Origin: Pseudomonadota bacterium
GTDB lineage: Bacteria > Pseudomonadota > Gammaproteobacteria > Arenicellales > UBA868
Length of the DNA: 14,561 nucleotides
Direction of reading: 5' to 3'
Assembly: GCA_018661145.1 (NCBI GenBank)
Contig: JABJIU010000251.1
Span: 1-14,561, forward strand
The notes under the pieces were generated by a model. The model saw only the letters and a program-made list of their open reading frames with translations, was not told the origin of the DNA and ran no database searches. Of this stretch, positions 1 to 6,728 are shown one piece after another. The first letter of the stretch is position 1, and each line of letters begins with the position of its first letter. The translations under genes were made by a program, and so were the position numbers.

Positions 1-458
1 CCGTGATCAATGTATATCGAAGGCCCGAGTCACTGACGGTTTTCTACGAGCGGGAACTGCACTATGTCTGCCTCGTGCCCGAAGATCATGTACTTGCCCT
101 CTCAGAAAAAGCGATCGATCTAAAACAGCTGAAGCAGTTGGACTGCATCGCCTACGATGCTTCCAGACTGCAGACCGCTGATGAGCACTGGCAGAAACTG
201 CTTTCATGGCCGAAGGTCAGCCTCTCGGCATATTCCAACATCGCGGTGGCCTCTTTAGCCCGGGCAACGGGAAAACCTGCCATCGTGGACCCCTACACGG
301 CAAAAACCATGATGTCGCTTGGCGGTGTTACTGTGCGCCCCCTTAAACAGCAGTTGACGTCGAATTTATGTGTCATCACGCGTGGTGTCGGCACCTTATC
401 GCTCGCCGCGCGCGAACTTGCTGACGCAGTAGTTACTGAACTCAAACGGCCTGTGTAA
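1..458 (+). CDS. LysR-type transcriptional regulator, C-terminal part (5' truncated by window edge)
   Basis: The reading frame is already open at the first bases (codon phase begins at base 3) and runs 151 codons to TAA, so the GTG at 3 is an internal valine codon rather than a start. The residues resemble the second half of a LysR effector-binding domain. A 'LHYVCLVPEDHVLALSEKAI' stretch matches the usual 'vP..HpLa....i.l.dL' segment. A later 'SLARATGKPAIVDPYTA' segment matches the domain-II strand that lines the ligand pocket. The winged-helix DNA-binding domain must lie upstream, outside the window. LysR regulators often sense a substrate of nearby catabolic genes. This one could control the transglutaminase-like gene 81 nt downstream or the opposing operon, but no operator is visible. 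The family call is fairly secure; the target is unknown. Confidence 0.8.
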   Translation, partial: VINVYRRPESLTVFYERELHYVCLVPEDHVLALSEKAIDLKQLKQLDCIAYDASRLQTADEHWQKLLSWPKVSLSAYSNIAVASLARATGKPAIVDPYTAKTMMSLGGVTVRPLKQQLTSNLCVITRGVGTLSLAARELADAVVTELKRPV

Positions 459-526
459 GAGATCCCCACTTAAAATAGGCAACGCAATATGAATCTTGGC
501 GAAGCTTAACGCTGATTGCCGCCATC

Positions 527-533
527 AAGGTGG
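527..533 (+). promoter_or_regulatory. ribosome binding site of the transglutaminase-like gene
   Basis: AAGGTGG lies six bases before ATG 540. It favours that start over the upstream in-frame TTG at 516. Confidence 0.6.
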
Positions 534-539
534 ATACCG

Positions 540-1217
540 ATGACAGAAGATCTCAAGCCATTCCTACAGGCGGGCCCGACCGTACAAAGCGATGACGATG
601 CCGTTGTCGGCTTCGCCCGACGCGCCATGGGTACCGAAACTCGTGCGGTCGATCAAGCAGTGTTGCTTTATTACGCCGTGCGAGACGAGGTTCGCTACGA
701 CGGCTACGACCTGGACATCTCAGTCGAAGGGCTTTGCGCCCGGCGTAATCTGGAACTCGGTCACGGCTGGTGCATTTCCAAGGCTGTTTTGCTTGCCGCC
801 TGCTGCCGTGCGATAGGCATCCCTGCGCGACTGGGCTATGCTGATGTGCGTAATCACCTATCCACTCGGAAAATGCGCGAGCGTATGGGCACCGATATAT
901 TTTTCTGGCACGGTTATACGTCGATTTTTCTTGACGGAGGCTGGGTGAAAGCAACTCCCGCTTTCAACCTGGAACTTTGTCATAAGTTCCGGCTGCAGCC
1001 ACTTGATTTCAACGGCAAAGAGGATTCGCTTTATCACCCCTTCGATCTTGAGGGACGCCGTCACATGGAGTATGTCCATGAGCGCGGAGAGTTTGCTGAA
1101 CCGCCGATAGACAGAATAAGGAAAACGTTCAGACGCGAGTATCCCAACTGGCAAATTTCTGGTCAGGACATTGCCGAGGATTTCGAAAGCGATGTTGCGA
1201 TAGAGACCGCCAACTGA
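540..1217 (+). CDS. transglutaminase-like domain protein
   Basis: This 225-residue protein has a transglutaminase-like (papain-fold) core. The nucleophile region 'GHGWCISKAVLLAACCRAIG' places the cysteine at C78, and 'FFWHGYTSIFLDGGWVKATP' supplies H124. The third residue of the usual Cys-His-Asp triad, the Asp of 'vDpt', is replaced by Thr in 'VKATPAFN' (T139). I believe this is normal in one bacterial subfamily, but it leaves protease, transferase or non-catalytic roles open. There is no signal peptide or membrane segment, so it should be cytoplasmic. I chose ATG 540 because AAGGTGG ends six bases upstream; an in-frame TTG at 516 would add eight residues but has no comparable ribosome site. 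It follows the LysR gene on the same strand and is convergent with the amidohydrolase, 48 nt away. Its substrate is unknown. Confidence 0.8.
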   Translation: MTEDLKPFLQAGPTVQSDDDAVVGFARRAMGTETRAVDQAVLLYYAVRDEVRYDGYDLDISVEGLCARRNLELGHGWCISKAVLLAACCRAIGIPARLGYADVRNHLSTRKMRERMGTDIFFWHGYTSIFLDGGWVKATPAFNLELCHKFRLQPLDFNGKEDSLYHPFDLEGRRHMEYVHERGEFAEPPIDRIRKTFRREYPNWQISGQDIAEDFESDVAIETAN

Positions 1218-1265
1218 TTGACCCAGGTCCCAGCCCGGTTTTTAGTTCCAGTCCAACGGCACCTT

Positions 1266-2624
1266 TCAGTTAGGAGGTCTGACGGAATATCCGCCGTAAC
1301 GCTCTGCAAAACGTGTCCAGGCGGCATCAGCCGCAAGTCCAGCACGCGAAACAAGATCCTCCTCGTCTGCTGACTGCACCACGCCTTCGGCCACCACCAC
1401 CTTGCCATCAATGAGCACCATGTCCACATCCTTGGCATGACCGTGATATACCAGCGTGGTGACCGGGTCATTTACCGGCGTCAGGCCAAGTCTTCGCATA
1501 TTGACCATCTGCAGATCGGCCTTTTTACCCGGTTCAATCGATCCGATTTCTTCATCCAGGCCGAGCACGCGTGCCGCCTCAATGGTCCCAAGAGCGAGCG
1601 CTTCATGGGCAGATAGTATTTCGGGATCGTGTGCCTGAATCCGTGCGCTCGCCAGACACGAGCGCAACACTTCGAAATAGTCCGAAAAGTAATTGTCGAT
1701 ACCCAAGCCCACCTGCATGCCTTTGGCTCGCATGGCCTGAATCGGCGCTACTTCCCCTCGGAACTGATTCATGTGCGGACAATGTGCAAGATGGGTTCCG
1801 GACTCTGCCAGGACATCCATTTCCGCCTCGTCTACTTCATAGCAGTGAACAGCGACCACGTCGGAACCCAGCATGCCATGTGTCCTGGCGAAGTCGAACT
1901 GCGCCATCCCGTGAATCCGTTGAACAAGTTCACGCTCACCAAAACCAAGGTGGGAGGACAGACGGAGGCCTCTCGCATCAGCGCTCTGTCTGAGCCCCTG
2001 CAGCAGTTCCGGCGAAGAGGTCGATAGCCCGGTCGCAGCCATCACGGCCTGAATCCTGCCGCCCGCGCGGCCGTGCCATCGTTCCGCCAGTCCGTTGGCC
2101 TGTTCAAGTTGTTGGTCGCGCACTGCAGGATCGAACACTGTTTCACCCCGCGCAAGCGCTTCGAGATTGACGTCGTTCACCATCACGCCAATCTGCGCCC
2201 GCATACCACTGGTCTCGATAAAGCTTGCGAAAATCTCGGCATCCTCCTCCATTTCCAGAATCGTCGTCACTCCGCCTCTCAGGAGTTCAGTTACCGCAAG
2301 CGCGCCGATTACCTGACGCTCCTCAACCGAGATGATCCCGCTCATCGGCAGATAAAGGCGGTGCGTCGGGGCATGCCCGATGTCCTCAGCCCTGCCCCGA
2401 AATACGGCGTAGCCCAGATGATTGTGCGCACTGACAAAACCCGGCAGCACAACTTTTCCGTTGCCGTCCACTACGGTATCGGCCGCCGGATACTGCTCAC
2501 ACAGTACCTGGGTATCGCCCACGGCCACAATGCGGTCCTCCTCGACATAGACCGCCCCGTTTTCAATGACGCGGTGTGCCGAATCAACCGTCACGACCGT
2601 ACTATTGGTTATCAGTAGTGACAT
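1266..2624 (-). CDS. metal-dependent amidohydrolase, TRZ/ATZ (SAH deaminase-like) group
   Basis: The 452-residue product has the full amidohydrolase layout. It begins with an N-terminal composite-sandwich segment, then the beta-barrel HxH motif in 'PGFVSAHNHLGYAVFRG' (H67, H69). A third ligand sits in 'LRLSSHLGFGERE' (H225), a fourth in 'VVAVHCYEVDEAEMDVLAE' (H260), and a metal-associated Asp in 'GLGIDN' (D310). The C-terminal 'GSIEPGKKADLQMVN' closes the sandwich domain. Family members hydrolyse C-N bonds of amines, amides or heterocycles such as cytosine, guanine, SAH and triazines. Deaminases of this group usually have H-x-x-E after the third His. Here F228 sits at that position and the nearest Glu is E230, so a simple deaminase assignment is unsafe. 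The gene is the last of the minus-strand run, 72 nt after the SDR gene. The ATG start has only a weak AGGG upstream. The substrate is not predictable. Confidence 0.9.
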   Translation of the reverse strand: MSLLITNSTVVTVDSAHRVIENGAVYVEEDRIVAVGDTQVLCEQYPAADTVVDGNGKVVLPGFVSAHNHLGYAVFRGRAEDIGHAPTHRLYLPMSGIISVEERQVIGALAVTELLRGGVTTILEMEEDAEIFASFIETSGMRAQIGVMVNDVNLEALARGETVFDPAVRDQQLEQANGLAERWHGRAGGRIQAVMAATGLSTSSPELLQGLRQSADARGLRLSSHLGFGERELVQRIHGMAQFDFARTHGMLGSDVVAVHCYEVDEAEMDVLAESGTHLAHCPHMNQFRGEVAPIQAMRAKGMQVGLGIDNYFSDYFEVLRSCLASARIQAHDPEILSAHEALALGTIEAARVLGLDEEIGSIEPGKKADLQMVNMRRLGLTPVNDPVTTLVYHGHAKDVDMVLIDGKVVVAEGVVQSADEEDLVSRAGLAADAAWTRFAERYGGYSVRPPN

Positions 2625-2696
2625 AACGAGACCCTGTGTTCATTTAATTCTGCGTGATCAGCCGGGGCTCCAGCTGGCCCACCCGAAATTTTTTGA

Positions 2697-3572
2697 CTAA
2701 ATACTCATCCCTGTCATCATGACCACCGGCTCGACTTCCGGCGTTCCCTCGGGCACAAAGAAGTCGCTCCACAGTGGCTTGTCCGGATCCACACGATAAC
2801 CACTGAAGTCCGTCACGCCCTCCGACGACAGCAGCACATCATCTATACAGAACTGTCCAGTGAATTCGCTCGCATCTTTCGACAGAATGGCGGCAGCTGC
2901 GTCGGCCATGATCTCGGGCTTGCGACAATGCGGAAACGCAAGGTTACCCGCCAACACATTGCTGATGGCCGCAGTTGCGATCACAGAATGAGGCCACAGT
3001 GCGTTGACCGCGATCCCCTTGGACCTGAATTCTCCGGCCATGCCCAACACACACTGACTCATCCCGAACTTAGACATGGTGTAAGCGACCGAAGGAGCGA
3101 ACCATTTGGCCCGCATATCAAGCGGTGGAGACATATTGAGAATATGCGGGTTGTCTCCCTTTTCCAAATAGGGCAGGCACTCCTTTGACAGCATGAACGT
3201 TGCCCGGACATTGACCGCGAACATGAGATCAAACCTTTTCATCTCAGTCTTGCCGGTAGGCGTCAGGGATATCGCACTGGCATTGTTGATGCAGATATCC
3301 AGCCCACCAAATGCTTCTGCCGCCTGGCCGACGGCTGCTTTGACCTGATCTTCGTCACGCACATCGGTCACGATCGGCAGAGCCGTGCCACCTGCCTGCT
3401 CTATCTCTTCGGCTGCCGTATAGATTGTGCCCGGCAGTTTGGGATGGGGTTCGGCCGTCTTGGCGAGAATGGCGATACTGCCTCCCTCTGCTGCGAGACG
3501 CTTGGCAATCGCGAGACCGATGCCACGGCTACCCCCAGAGATAATTGCGCGTTTATTGTGCAACGATGTCAT
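2697..3572 (-). CDS. short-chain dehydrogenase/reductase, HSDL2-like
   Basis: A Rossmann-fold oxidoreductase of 291 residues. The dinucleotide motif is 'ISGGSRGIGLAIAKRLA' (G13-G19), followed by 'INNAS' (95-99) and the catalytic pair in 'YTMSK' (Y164, K168). 'ILNMSPPLDMRAKWF' puts the catalytic-region serine at S148. This 'SPPL' arrangement and the C-terminal 'PLWSDFFVPE' tail are typical of the group containing hydroxysteroid dehydrogenase-like protein 2 and citronellol/citronellal-type dehydrogenases, and unlike FabG. It should catalyse NAD(P)-dependent alcohol/ketone interconversion in the cytoplasm. The AAGGAG six bases before the ATG fixes the start. It lies 218 nt after the aconitase X small subunit gene and 72 nt before the amidohydrolase gene, so it may have its own promoter. 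The substrate is unknown; a branched or isoprenoid-like alcohol is one guess from the family and the neighbouring racemase. Confidence 0.9.
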   Translation of the reverse strand: MTSLHNKRAIISGGSRGIGLAIAKRLAAEGGSIAILAKTAEPHPKLPGTIYTAAEEIEQAGGTALPIVTDVRDEDQVKAAVGQAAEAFGGLDICINNASAISLTPTGKTEMKRFDLMFAVNVRATFMLSKECLPYLEKGDNPHILNMSPPLDMRAKWFAPSVAYTMSKFGMSQCVLGMAGEFRSKGIAVNALWPHSVIATAAISNVLAGNLAFPHCRKPEIMADAAAAILSKDASEFTGQFCIDDVLLSSEGVTDFSGYRVDPDKPLWSDFFVPEGTPEVEPVVMMTGMSI

Positions 3573-3578
3573 CAGAAA

Positions 3579-3584
3579 CTCCTT
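3579..3584 (-). promoter_or_regulatory. ribosome binding site of the SDR gene
   Basis: AAGGAG on the minus strand lies six bases before the ATG at 3572, a near-consensus site that decides the start. Confidence 0.7.
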
Positions 3585-3760
3585 CGATTAGTTTGAACAA
3601 TTTACTTCTGGTCCGCGGGTCTGCGACTTTACCCAAGACCGCTCTCCCGTGGCGTCGGCCGGAGCGGTTAACTACACCCCAACTCCGTAAACATCTCGCC
3701 AGTATGTTATCTGGGCGCACGTCGCAAGCGCAGTCGCTCGTGCGGCATCTAATGTAGTTC

Positions 3761-3775
3761 GCAGATTTCATCTGC
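3761..3775. repeat. short palindrome downstream of the aconitase X operon segment
   Basis: GCAGAT-TTC-ATCTGC is a perfect 6-bp inverted repeat with a 3-base centre, 15 bases past the aconitase X small-subunit stop. No T-run follows on the minus strand. It lies in the 218-nt gap before the SDR gene, which otherwise shows no clear promoter or gene. It could be an operator half-site pair or chance. Confidence 0.3.
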
Positions 3776-3776
3776 T

Positions 3777-3798
3777 GCGGTTAAAGGCGCTTAATCGC
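3777..3798 (-). other. imperfect hairpin overlapping the aconitase X small-subunit stop codon
   Basis: On the minus strand GCGATTAA pairs with TTAACCGC at seven of eight positions around a six-base loop. The stop codon TAA sits in the first arm. There is no T-tract, so it is more likely an mRNA-stabilising or processing structure than an intrinsic terminator, or chance. Confidence 0.25.
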
Positions 3799-4231
3799 CA
3801 CCGCATAAGCGCCCGGAGGAACGCGTGATAGTTACCAGACCCTGCTCAGGCCTCACCTCGACCTGATCACCGGTCTTGATCAGACGGGTTACGTCACCAT
3901 CGGCGAAGCGGTCGCACATCGCCATGTCAGCGAGAGCCGCCCCCTGCGCCAAGATCGGGTTTACGTTGTTGAACAGAATAGCCTTTGGTGCAACACCGCG
4001 CAGCTTCATCTCATGCAGCATCCAGGCGGAAGCAACGCCGCCCTTAGCGGTATTGAACACCATGATCTTACCGACGTAACTCTGTCCGGCCAGCTTGTGC
4101 TGCGGGCGCGAAAATATCCCGGCGATACGGTCGAGATCGTAGCGTGCAGAAAAATTATCGTCGGTAACAAGGGCTTCGCCACTAACCACCGGTCCGACTC
4201 CGAGGTGGCACCTAAGTTCTATCGTCTCCAT
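3791..4231 (-). CDS. aconitase X small (swivel-domain, DUF126) subunit
   Basis: A 146-residue protein matching the aconitase X swivel subunit, which caps the active site of the large subunit. Visible family features are 'GEALVTDDNFS' near residues 18-28, 'HKLAGQSYVGKIMVFNTAKG' near 45-64, 'GVAPKAILFNNVNPILAQGA' near 79-98 and the closing 'TGDQVEVRPEQGLVTI'. I recall many homologues having a Gly-Ser-Ser-rich loop after the 'GK.lv' strand, thought to hold the catalytic serine. Here that loop reads K63-G-G-V-A-S-A69, so the usual position is Gly and the only serine is shifted. The start is ATG 4231, which shares one base with the large-subunit TGA and has GGAGGT six bases upstream. An upstream in-frame ATG at 4354 would overlap the large subunit by 124 nt and is unlikely. 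Known aconitase X enzymes dehydrate cis-3-hydroxy-L-proline (bacteria) or phosphomevalonate (archaea); the substrate here is not established. Confidence 0.88.
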   Translation of the reverse strand: METIELRCHLGVGPVVSGEALVTDDNFSARYDLDRIAGIFSRPQHKLAGQSYVGKIMVFNTAKGGVASAWMLHEMKLRGVAPKAILFNNVNPILAQGAALADMAMCDRFADGDVTRLIKTGDQVEVRPEQGLVTITRSSGRLCGGD

Positions 4232-5475
4232 CACAAGACCTCCCCCGCGATTGCTGAGGCGACGCAGTTTTCCATACTCGAAAGAGTCGGTTGGTAGCCG
4301 TAACCACCAATGATGTTGACCAATTTGACCGAATTGGTCATGAGCCGTTTCCAACCGTTCGCCTCAGCCATTTCGCGCGCGTAACTCTGATAGAAACACA
4401 TGCCTTCGAGTACCAGCGAGCCGGAGGCCTCGATACGCTCGACCAGTCCCAGGCGCCGCGCATCCGACGCGACCACCGGACTGGTAACTGCGAGCAGGCT
4501 GGTATCCCTGTGCACTTTTCTGCCATCCAGCAATTCGGCCAGCGACTGCATTTCCAGCAGTGATAACTGCGGTGCCGAAAAGACCACCACGTCTACTTTT
4601 TCACCCTTGCCGTCGTAACGTGCCAGAAATTTCTCCAGATCAGAATGGGTGACGCTTTCAGCCTCCAGGCGCGAAGGATCACAAACTGCATCTAGCGTTG
4701 CTGCTTCCGGCGTGACACCGACCACGTGGAACAGGGGTACCGAACCATAGCTCGCCATTGCCGCCCCCATGTGTTTCATTTCATCGGATCCGGGCGGTGA
4801 GTCGATCCCTTCGATCACCGGTACTTCCCAATAAGAGCCTACACGCGCTCCGACAATGCCGCCGAGAGCGCCCCAGTCAGCCAAGTGTTGCGGTTCGAAT
4901 TCCACCCGGTATCGCCGCGTTGCCCTACGATTTCGGTCGAGGTGCAGCCCATAGCGCGGTGTACGCCCGGTGAGCCCGGCGGCGAGTGCCGACGGTCCGC
5001 CTTCGAAGTTGGAACAGGCGCCAAGCACGCTATTGCAGTAGATCACCACGCCGGTATCACCGAAAGCGAGATGCTCTCCGCGCAGCGGCGGCATGATGGT
5101 CTGGTAATTGATACAGGTATTGGTCATGAGAATACCCATAGCCTCGAAAGCATCGATGGTGCGTCGTTCCAGAGACGCCATCTGCTCAGTCTGCCCAAGA
5201 CGTCGGTAATGGCAGAAATCGATGCCACGCGGATCGGTAATCATCGGGATGCGTACCTGACGCTCGTGCTGCGGATAAGCCGCCAGGCCCTCGATAAACT
5301 CGACGCCCGCCTCGCCGAGCGACTCGGTATCGGCCATGATGTGTGCCTGGGTTACAGGGACCAGGTCGGGGGCGTCGAAAAAACGCCCGACCTGTATCAT
5401 GTGTTCGATCGCCCAGCGGCATGGTGCACCCAGCTCACCGCTGTGCATGGCCTTCTCTTCTTCGTTAAGTTTCAT
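4231..5475 (-). CDS. aconitase X large (catalytic, DUF521) subunit
   Basis: A 414-residue hydro-lyase subunit of the aconitase X family. The diagnostic block lies at residues 145-176, from 'IYCNSVLGACSNFEGGPSAL' through the end of 'AAGLTGRTPRYG'. 'NTCINYQTIMPPLRGEHLAF' (119-138) corresponds to the usual 'TC.PY....P..GEH' segment. Candidate iron or iron-sulfur ligands are C121, C360 ('LEGMCFYQ') and C404 ('MENCVASA'). The 'GCPH.S' segment usual in the family instead reads 'FSAPQLSLLE' (A301 at the Cys position), and 'ESSA' before the 'NSVLGA' block reads 'GDTG', so this is a divergent clade. It should form a heteromer with the small subunit, whose ATG overlaps its stop, and dehydrate a hydroxylated acid in the cytoplasm. 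It starts 5 nt after the small ORF upstream, with only a weak GAG as ribosome site. Confidence 0.92.
   Translation of the reverse strand: MKLNEEEKAMHSGELGAPCRWAIEHMIQVGRFFDAPDLVPVTQAHIMADTESLGEAGVEFIEGLAAYPQHERQVRIPMITDPRGIDFCHYRRLGQTEQMASLERRTIDAFEAMGILMTNTCINYQTIMPPLRGEHLAFGDTGVVIYCNSVLGACSNFEGGPSALAAGLTGRTPRYGLHLDRNRRATRRYRVEFEPQHLADWGALGGIVGARVGSYWEVPVIEGIDSPPGSDEMKHMGAAMASYGSVPLFHVVGVTPEAATLDAVCDPSRLEAESVTHSDLEKFLARYDGKGEKVDVVVFSAPQLSLLEMQSLAELLDGRKVHRDTSLLAVTSPVVASDARRLGLVERIEASGSLVLEGMCFYQSYAREMAEANGWKRLMTNSVKLVNIIGGYGYQPTLSSMENCVASAIAGEVL
4238..4243 (-). promoter_or_regulatory. strong ribosome binding site for the aconitase X small subunit
   Basis: GGAGGT on the minus strand, inside the end of the large-subunit gene and six bases before ATG 4231. 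With the TGATG stop/start overlap it fixes the start and suggests translational coupling of the two subunits. Confidence 0.75.
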
Positions 5476-5480
5476 CTCGT

Positions 5481-5612
5481 TTAGTTTCTTTCTAAATCAG
5501 CCATATCCATGAGAGCGTGGTTATCGCGATAGCCGGCGACAGCGTCCTCCTTGGTGAAGAGGTCAGGTTCGTTCAGCGGTTGTGCCAGTGCTACGTCGAA
5601 ACCTGATGTCAT
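5481..5612 (-). CDS. 43-residue small ORF between the racemase and aconitase X genes, unknown function
   Basis: An ATG-to-TAA frame of 43 codons fits exactly between its neighbours: it begins 19 nt after the racemase stop and ends 5 nt before the aconitase X large-subunit ATG. The product starts MTSGFDVALAQPLNEPDLF and ends MADLERN. It is acidic, has no membrane segment or cysteine, and its codon third positions look like those of the neighbouring genes. Only a weak GGAA-type ribosome site precedes it, so translation may be coupled to the racemase gene. I do not recognise the sequence. It could be a small accessory subunit, a leader-type coupling ORF or the remnant of a longer gene. Its reality rests on position and amino-acid composition only. 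Confidence 0.5.
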   Translation of the reverse strand: MTSGFDVALAQPLNEPDLFTKEDAVAGYRDNHALMDMADLERN

Positions 5613-5631
5613 GTGACGGCCATTCCAGTCA

Positions 5632-6726
5632 TCACTTAACGCCCCAGTCCTTTAACACCTCGGCCGTATGCTCTCCGGGGACCGGCGGCGGTCGTTGAAT
5701 ACTGCCTTGAGTACGGCTGAAACGCGGTGCCGGGCTCGGTTGGGTAATGCCGAATTCGTTGACAAACGTCCCACGGGTCACGTTGTGCGGATGTGCCGGG
5801 GCATCTGCCATTCCGAGTACTGGAGCAAAACAGATGTCAGTACCTTCCATCAGTTCGCACCAGTGTGATTGTGGTTCACGCAGAAAGATCTGCTGCAAGC
5901 GCTTACGCATCTTTTGCCAGTCTTCCTTTGCCTGGCCGACGCCTTTCGACTCCGCGTCGATCCCGAGCGTATCGAGCAGCAACTGGTAAAATTGCGGCTC
6001 GATGGATCCGATCGCGATCCACTTCCCGTCAGCACATTCAAATGTCCCGTAAAAGTGGGCACCACCATCAAGCAGATTATCCTGACGCTGGTCCGTCCAC
6101 TGTCCCTGCTGCAAAAGTCCATACATCATAGTCATCAGGTGGGCCGCACCATCGACCATTGCCGCATCGACAACTTGACCCTTGCCAGACCCTCTCGCTT
6201 CCAGTAGAGCGCAGACCACACCGAAGGCGAGGTAGAGCGCCCCACCACCAAAGTCACCCACCAGATTGAGCGGCGGTGTGACGGCCTTATCGGTGCCAAT
6301 CGCGTCCAGCACCCCGGCGATCGCAATGTAGTTTATGTCGTGCCCCGCGGCCTGCGCCAAGGGGCCATCCTGACCCCAGCCGGTCATGCGCCCGTAGACC
6401 AGGCGCGGATTTTTCGTAAGGCATTCATCAGGGCCAAGGCCAAGACGCTCCATGACACCCGGCCGGAAACCCTCGATCACGGCATCTGCGCGAGCAATAA
6501 GTGCAAGACAGGTCGTGACGTCCTCGGAGTTCTTCAGATTGAGCGCCACCGAGCGCCGACCTCGGTTCAGTACATCCACCTTGAGACCCAATGGATTGGT
6601 ACCGCCCTCTCGATCGATGCGCACCACATCTGCACCCATGTCCGAAAGAAGCATCGCGCAAAACGGCGCGGGACCGAGACCCGCCATTTCGACAATGCGA
6701 TATCCGTGTAGTGGTCCCATACCCAT
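5632..6726 (-). CDS. alpha-methylacyl-CoA racemase-like protein (CaiB/BaiF family III)
   Basis: The 364-residue product follows the pattern of bacterial alpha-methylacyl-CoA racemase (the MCR/AMACR type) nearly end to end. The opening is 'GPLHGYRIVEMAGLGPAPFC', followed by 'NRGRRSVALNLK', 'LIARADAVIEGFRPGVMERL', 'RMTGWGQDGPLAQAAGHDIN' with H129, 'LNLVGDFGGGALYLAFGV' with D158, and 'GSIEPQFYQLLL' with E243. These are the His, Asp and Glu positions used for proton exchange in the racemase, so epimerisation of a 2-methylacyl-CoA is more likely than CoA transfer. The family acts on branched-chain, isoprenoid and sterol side-chain CoA esters. The ATG is 2 nt after the TAA of the glycosyltransferase gene (TAATAATG), with no clear ribosome site, which suggests coupled translation. 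A second in-frame ATG two codons in is also possible. Confidence 0.92.
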   Translation of the reverse strand: MGMGPLHGYRIVEMAGLGPAPFCAMLLSDMGADVVRIDREGGTNPLGLKVDVLNRGRRSVALNLKNSEDVTTCLALIARADAVIEGFRPGVMERLGLGPDECLTKNPRLVYGRMTGWGQDGPLAQAAGHDINYIAIAGVLDAIGTDKAVTPPLNLVGDFGGGALYLAFGVVCALLEARGSGKGQVVDAAMVDGAAHLMTMMYGLLQQGQWTDQRQDNLLDGGAHFYGTFECADGKWIAIGSIEPQFYQLLLDTLGIDAESKGVGQAKEDWQKMRKRLQQIFLREPQSHWCELMEGTDICFAPVLGMADAPAHPHNVTRGTFVNEFGITQPSPAPRFSRTQGSIQRPPPVPGEHTAEVLKDWGVK

Positions 6727-6728
6727 TA

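Noticed and set aside
2073..2618. 181-codon open frame on the plus strand opposite the amidohydrolase
   Set aside because: Antisense shadow of a well-supported gene; no start signal and no family features.
2664..2694. GC hairpin followed by a T-run on the plus strand, resembling an intrinsic terminator
   Set aside because: The stem is only four G-C pairs plus a wobble, the T-run is several bases away, and no plus-strand gene ends here.
3553..3771. 72-codon minus-strand frame in the gap before the SDR gene
   Set aside because: It overlaps the SDR start and its strong ribosome site, is rich in Arg and Cys as expected of chance frames, and has no good ribosome site of its own.
4232..4354. Upstream in-frame ATG extension of the aconitase X small subunit
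   Set aside because: The added 41 residues overlap the large-subunit gene and do not resemble the family; ATG 4231 has a GGAGGT site and a stop/start overlap.
4885..5484. 199-codon open frame on the plus strand opposite aconitase X large subunit
   Set aside because: It is fully antisense to a gene with strong family motifs, and its translation shows no domain pattern.
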